Shown in pieces: positions 5,450 to 5,850 of a stretch of 5,850 bases of DNA. Origin of the DNA: JBCCMB01 sp039026555 (GTDB lineage Bacteria > Pseudomonadota > Alphaproteobacteria > Caulobacterales > Hyphomonadaceae); contig JBCCMB010000160.1 in assembly GCA_039026555.1 (NCBI GenBank), positions 1 through 5,850 of the forward strand, in the 5' to 3' direction. A model generated the notes under the pieces. The model did no database searches. It worked only from the letters and a program-made list of their open reading frames with translations, and was not told where the DNA came from. Every line of letters starts with the position of its first letter. The stretch's first letter is position 1. The position numbers and the translations under genes were made by a program.

Positions 5450-5850
5450 CTAGGCGTCCGGGCTCGCGCTGCGTATCGCCCAAACGACATAGCGCATCGG
5501 CCCTTGAAACTTGCCGTCCAGCGGCCAGCAGGTCACGAGCGCAAGTCTAGGCGAACCGCCGTCTTCAGGGTTTACGCCCGAGGCGTTCCAACGCACAATC
5601 TCAGATCCCGTGACGTGAAAAGTTAGGTTTTCCGTATCGGTCGATATCTCGATCGGATCGCCGGGCTTTAGCATCTCGATAAATCTGAAATGCGTGTCGC
5701 GATGGGCGGCGTAAACTGCAACGCCGCGGCGGCCGGGCGGTTGGCTCGCCGCCATATGGCTCGGCCCGAATGCGAGGCTTTCGCCAGCCGCGTCCGTGAG
5801 CGCGATGACGGATTGGTTCTGTTCTGGAAAGCTCAGTCGCGCGGCGGGCG
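5450..5850 (-). CDS. Sortase of the Gram-negative (marine proteobacterial, class GN) type, C-terminal part
   Basis: The frame is open from the right edge to a TAG at 5450, giving 132 visible residues; the N-terminus, with the expected membrane anchor, lies outside. Sortases are membrane-anchored cysteine transpeptidases that cleave a C-terminal sorting signal on an exported protein. The visible part runs from ARLSFPE through LAFGPSHM to the catalytic motifs: AAHRDTHFRF (His codon 5702-5704), LVTCWPLD (Cys codon 5528-5530) and GPMRYVVW (Arg codon 5492-5494), so the His-Cys-Arg triad is complete. HRDTHF plus TCWP is characteristic of the proteobacterial sortase group, which is normally encoded beside a single dedicated target protein with a von Willebrand-type domain; that gene is not in this window and would be sought beyond the right edge. 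The residue before the catalytic His is Ala where I expect Gly. The ATG at 5755 is internal, because sortase-like sequence continues upstream of it. Confidence 0.9.
   Translation of the reverse strand, partial: PAARLSFPEQNQSVIALTDAAGESLAFGPSHMAASQPPGRRGVAVYAAHRDTHFRFIEMLKPGDPIEISTDTENLTFHVTGSEIVRWNASGVNPEDGGSPRLALVTCWPLDGKFQGPMRYVVWAIRSASPDA

Noticed and set aside
5753..5755. ATG at 5755 as the sortase start
   Set aside because: Family-like sequence (ARLSFPE and LAFGPSH) continues in frame upstream to the window edge, so this Met is internal.
1..5850. tRNA, rRNA, CRISPR array, insertion sequence or prophage
   Set aside because: No T-arm or rRNA signature, no regularly spaced repeats, no transposase or integrase coding region and no terminal repeats were seen on either strand.

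Overview
The window looks like chromosomal DNA of an alphaproteobacterium, probably near Caulobacterales or Hyphomonadaceae. This rests on the moderately GC-rich, GCG/CGC-rich codon use, the uvrC-pgsA gene pair, a PEMT-type nitrilase, a hybrid histidine kinase with a multi-pass membrane sensor, and a sortase of the Gram-negative ('marine proteobacterial') type. The lineage is an inference from gene style and was not tested by any search. I see no mobile element, CRISPR array, tRNA or rRNA.

Layout. Bases 1-137 (minus) hold the first 45 codons of a carbon-nitrogen hydrolase that runs off the left edge. Bases 138-533 hold no gene I can support, only two hairpins. Bases 534-1151 (minus) are pgsA (phosphatidylglycerophosphate synthase) and 1260-3134 (minus) are uvrC (nucleotide excision repair endonuclease subunit). 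Bases 3135-3278 form a divergent control region with two inverted repeats and a possible 24-codon leader ORF that overlaps the uvrC start as ATGA. Bases 3279-5045 (plus) encode a 588-residue membrane-bound hybrid histidine kinase with a C-terminal receiver, probably starting at TTG. Bases 5054-5320 (minus) encode an unrecognised 88-residue protein with two membrane segments, convergent with the kinase across 8 bp. Bases 5450-5850 (minus) hold the C-terminal 132 residues of a sortase that enters from the right edge.

How the genes relate. uvrC and pgsA are neighbours in many proteobacteria without a shared pathway: one is DNA repair, the other commits CDP-diacylglycerol to anionic phospholipids. 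Co-transcription is plausible, with a 108-nt gap. The sortase and the small membrane protein share a strand (129-nt gap) and may form one unit; the expected sortase substrate would lie beyond the right edge. The hybrid kinase is alone on its strand, so nothing here shows what it senses or controls.

Nothing here is clearly a new system. The places most worth a second look are the uvrC leader (small ORF plus a hairpin that would hide its ribosome binding site), the sortase and its small membrane neighbour, and the unclassified membrane sensor of the kinase.
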